From CAKSEI01 sp964403505 (GTDB lineage Bacteria > Bacillota > Clostridia > Oscillospirales > CAG-272): 62,450 bases of DNA. The notes below the pieces were generated by a model. The model was not told the origin of the DNA. It did no database searches and saw only the letters and a program-made list of their open reading frames with translations. The position numbers were made by a program, and so were the translations under genes. The stretch lies in the NCBI GenBank assembly GCA_964403505.1, contig CAYOFP010000010.1, positions 1 through 62,450 on the forward strand, in the 5' to 3' direction. Of the stretch, positions 61,092 through 62,450 are shown one piece after another; the stretch's first letter is position 1; each line of letters opens with the position of its first letter.

Positions 61092-61155
61092 GTTAAAGGC
61101 GATGTTTAATATCGCCCGTTTGGGACAAGAATAAGTATGAGGAGATGGAAAAGAC

Positions 61156-61539
61156 TTGAATATAAAAAGAGGCGACATATTCTATGCAGATCTCAGCCCC
61201 GTTGTCGGGAGCGAGCAGGGGGGAATCCGCCCGGTCCTGATCGTGCAGAATGATGTCGGAAACAGATACAGTCCCACGGTCATCGCAGCGGCGATCACCA
61301 GCAGAATGTCAAAGACCCGACTGCCGACACATATCGATATCATCGGCTGTGCAGAGGAATTCGGACTTGCGAAAGACTCTGTCGTCCTGCTCGAACAGAT
61401 ACGTACCCTTGACAAAAAACGCCTGAAGGAAAAGATGGGTCATGCGGATAACAACCTCATGGCGCAGGTCGACTCGGCACTGAGCGTTTCCTTCGGTTTA
61501 AACGAAACCGCACAGGGTGAAGACGAAGGTACAGCATAA
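61156..61539 (+). CDS. MazF/PemK-family endoribonuclease toxin
   Basis: A 127-residue protein close to the Bacillus NdoA/EndoA type: KRGDIFYADLSPVVGSEQGG, RPVLIVQNDVGNRYSP and AAITSRMSK are conserved, including the basic residues of the mRNA cleavage site. It starts at TTG (61156), with GAGGAGATGG 8 nt upstream. The 113 bp before it hold a promoter and a hairpin but no room for a MazE antitoxin, which normally overlaps mazF. The antitoxin must be elsewhere, or the protein is kept low by the weak start. Confidence 0.93.
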   Translation: MNIKRGDIFYADLSPVVGSEQGGIRPVLIVQNDVGNRYSPTVIAAAITSRMSKTRLPTHIDIIGCAEEFGLAKDSVVLLEQIRTLDKKRLKEKMGHADNNLMAQVDSALSVSFGLNETAQGEDEGTA

Positions 61540-61563
61540 AAGGCGGCGTTTGCCGCCTTTTAT
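61538..61563 (+). terminator. Intrinsic terminator of mazF
   Basis: AAAAGGCGGC-GTTT-GCCGCCTTTT immediately after the stop codon. Confidence 0.85.
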
Positions 61564-61567
61564 ATTA

Positions 61568-61640
61568 TGCAGGGCTCTGCCCCGCGCCCCGCCAAAGGGT
61601 TACCGCTCTTTGGAATCCCTTTTTATGAGTTATTGAGATT
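61568..61640. repeat. GC-rich dispersed-repeat-like segment
   Basis: CAGGGCTCTGCCCCGCGCCCCGCC followed by CCAAAG...CTTTGG and a T-rich end. The base composition differs from its surroundings, and the GGGCTCTGCCCCGCGCCCC motif resembles short palindromic repeats scattered through many Clostridia genomes. There is only one copy in this window, so its dispersed nature is from general knowledge. No gene is present between mazF and the HAD gene. Confidence 0.45.
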
Positions 61641-61722
61641 TTTTTCAAAAAGTCCCCTGAATCGTCCGGTTGAAAAAGCAGTGGATCTATGATAAAATAG
61701 AATAAAACAGAAGGAAAAAAAC

Positions 61723-62379
61723 ATGAAGGATATCAAATACTTACTTTTCGACCTCGACGGGACGCTCACCGATCCGGGGGTCGGCATAACAAATTCGGTC
61801 ATGTATGCGCTCGAAAAATACGGCATTACCGTGACGGATAGAAAAACACTGTATAAATTCATCGGTCCTCCCCTACTTGATTCGTTCAGGGAGTATTACG
61901 ATTTTTCGGAGGAACGCTCGCGCGAGGCGCTGAATTTTTACAGAGAATATTTTTCCGGCAAAGGCATTTTTGAAAACGAGGTGTATCGCAGAATCCCCGA
62001 TGCGCTGTCGGAGCTCAAAAACAGGGGATTCACTCTGCTCCTCGCCACCTCCAAGCCGGAGGTATTTGCGAAACGTATCCTCGGGCATTTCGACCTCGAT
62101 CAGTTTTTCACGGTATGCGCAGGCGCAGATATGGGCGAGAAACGCTCAACCAAAGCGGATGTGATAGATCGTGCCCTGACGATTTCCGGGGCGTCACCCG
62201 AGTGCTCGCTGATGATAGGAGACAGAGAGCACGACGTGCTCGGTGCGGCGAAATTCGGCATAGAGACGCTCGGCGTGACATACGGCTACGGCTCACGGGA
62301 GGAGCTGATCACCGCAGGTGCGAAATACATAGCGGAAAGTCCCGATGAAATTATAAAAGTAATCAACAATATACTATAA
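61723..62379 (+). CDS. HAD-family phosphatase (phosphoglycolate phosphatase-like)
   Basis: A 218-residue haloacid dehalogenase-type hydrolase. Motif I is LLFDLDGTLTDPG (nucleophile D10, acid D12), motif II LLATSKPEV, the motif III Lys is near MGEKRSTK, and motif IV is MIGDREHDVLGA. The helical cap between motifs I and II is of the Gph/PpaX type. The substrate is probably a small phosphomonoester such as phosphoglycolate or pyrophosphate. AGAAGGA precedes the ATG. Single gene. Confidence 0.9.
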   Translation: MKDIKYLLFDLDGTLTDPGVGITNSVMYALEKYGITVTDRKTLYKFIGPPLLDSFREYYDFSEERSREALNFYREYFSGKGIFENEVYRRIPDALSELKNRGFTLLLATSKPEVFAKRILGHFDLDQFFTVCAGADMGEKRSTKADVIDRALTISGASPECSLMIGDREHDVLGAAKFGIETLGVTYGYGSREELITAGAKYIAESPDEIIKVINNIL

Positions 62380-62401
62380 AGCAAAAAACGGTATCTTTTG
62401 A

Positions 62402-62450
62402 AGTGAACCCCAAAGTTTAGACAAAACAAATATTAAATTGTTAGTGAATG
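62402..62450. mobile_element. Probable terminal inverted repeat of an IS3-family (IS150-group) element
   Basis: GTGAACCCCAAAGTTTAGAC at 62403-62422 resembles the TG(T/A)ACCCC(A)AAAAGTTAGACA ends of IS150-group insertion sequences in Firmicutes. The transposase would lie beyond the right edge. Only one end is visible, and scaffolds often break at IS copies. Confidence 0.45.

Noticed and set aside
61043..61155. Hidden MazE antitoxin ORF before mazF
   Set aside because: The 113 bp hold a promoter and hairpin and no ORF with a ribosome site of antitoxin length.

Overview
The window looks like a scaffold from an anaerobic, single-membrane gut-type Clostridia (Oscillospirales/Ruminococcaceae-like), most likely from a metagenome: it holds a 100-N scaffold gap inside a repeat array. 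The lineage call rests on S-layer homology (SLH) domains, many lipobox lipoproteins, a dockerin-bearing surface protein, BspA-type leucine-rich repeats, a V-type ATPase, Rex/NfnAB/AdhE redox genes and an archaeal-type phosphoglycerate mutase. No marker gene here fixes the genus.

Layout. 1-4.1 kb: end of an SLH protein, XRE regulator, LRR-dockerin surface protein, PHP phosphoesterase, aminotransferase. 4.2-9.1 kb: amino-sugar block, with a DUF4838 putative glycosidase followed by a LacI-nagA-nagB operon that has two LacI-type palindromes around its promoter. 9.2-13.4 kb: two SLH-anchored surface proteins. 13.7-20 kb: three paralogous lipoproteins with Pro/Thr/Glu linkers, a truncated secreted protein, and a 1056-residue secreted M23 peptidase with cell-wall-binding repeats and a DUF6273-like C-terminus. 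20-21.2 kb: a beta-lactamase-fold lipoprotein with Cys in place of the catalytic Ser. 21.3-27.9 kb: nfnAB divergent from rex-adhE-phosphotransferase. 27.9-35.3 kb: four tandem paralogous lipoproteins (one crossed by the gap, one frameshifted) upstream of an SLH/InlB-repeat protein with a putative cysteine-peptidase domain. 35.7-37.9 kb: tRNA-Gly, a composite hairpin element, proS, and a MITE-like element. 38-42.5 kb: LRR lipoprotein, TIM-barrel isomerase and apgM in a tightly overlapped operon, then a GNAT enzyme. 42.5-53.9 kb: a minus-strand operon UPF0237-UPF0210-V-ATPase (G/H,C,I,K,F,E,A,B,D)-PHP-DUF554. 54-62.4 kb: lipoprotein, alr, yihY (apparent ATT start), a second composite hairpin element, a heterodimeric ABC exporter with a membrane partner, MazF, a HAD phosphatase, and a probable IS end at the right edge.

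How it fits together. The metabolic genes describe a sugar fermenter that salvages N-acetylglucosamine, interconverts NADH, NADPH and ferredoxin through NfnAB, disposes of electrons through AdhE under Rex, and uses a V-type ATPase. The rest is cell-surface machinery. The most interesting pattern is that two unrelated loci share one design: a tandem array of paralogous lipoproteins with long acidic Pro/Thr/Ser linkers, ending about 35 nt before a large wall-binding protein with a putative peptidoglycan-peptidase domain. I propose these as candidate wall-hydrolase/lipoprotein-partner (possibly immunity) modules. That function is inference.
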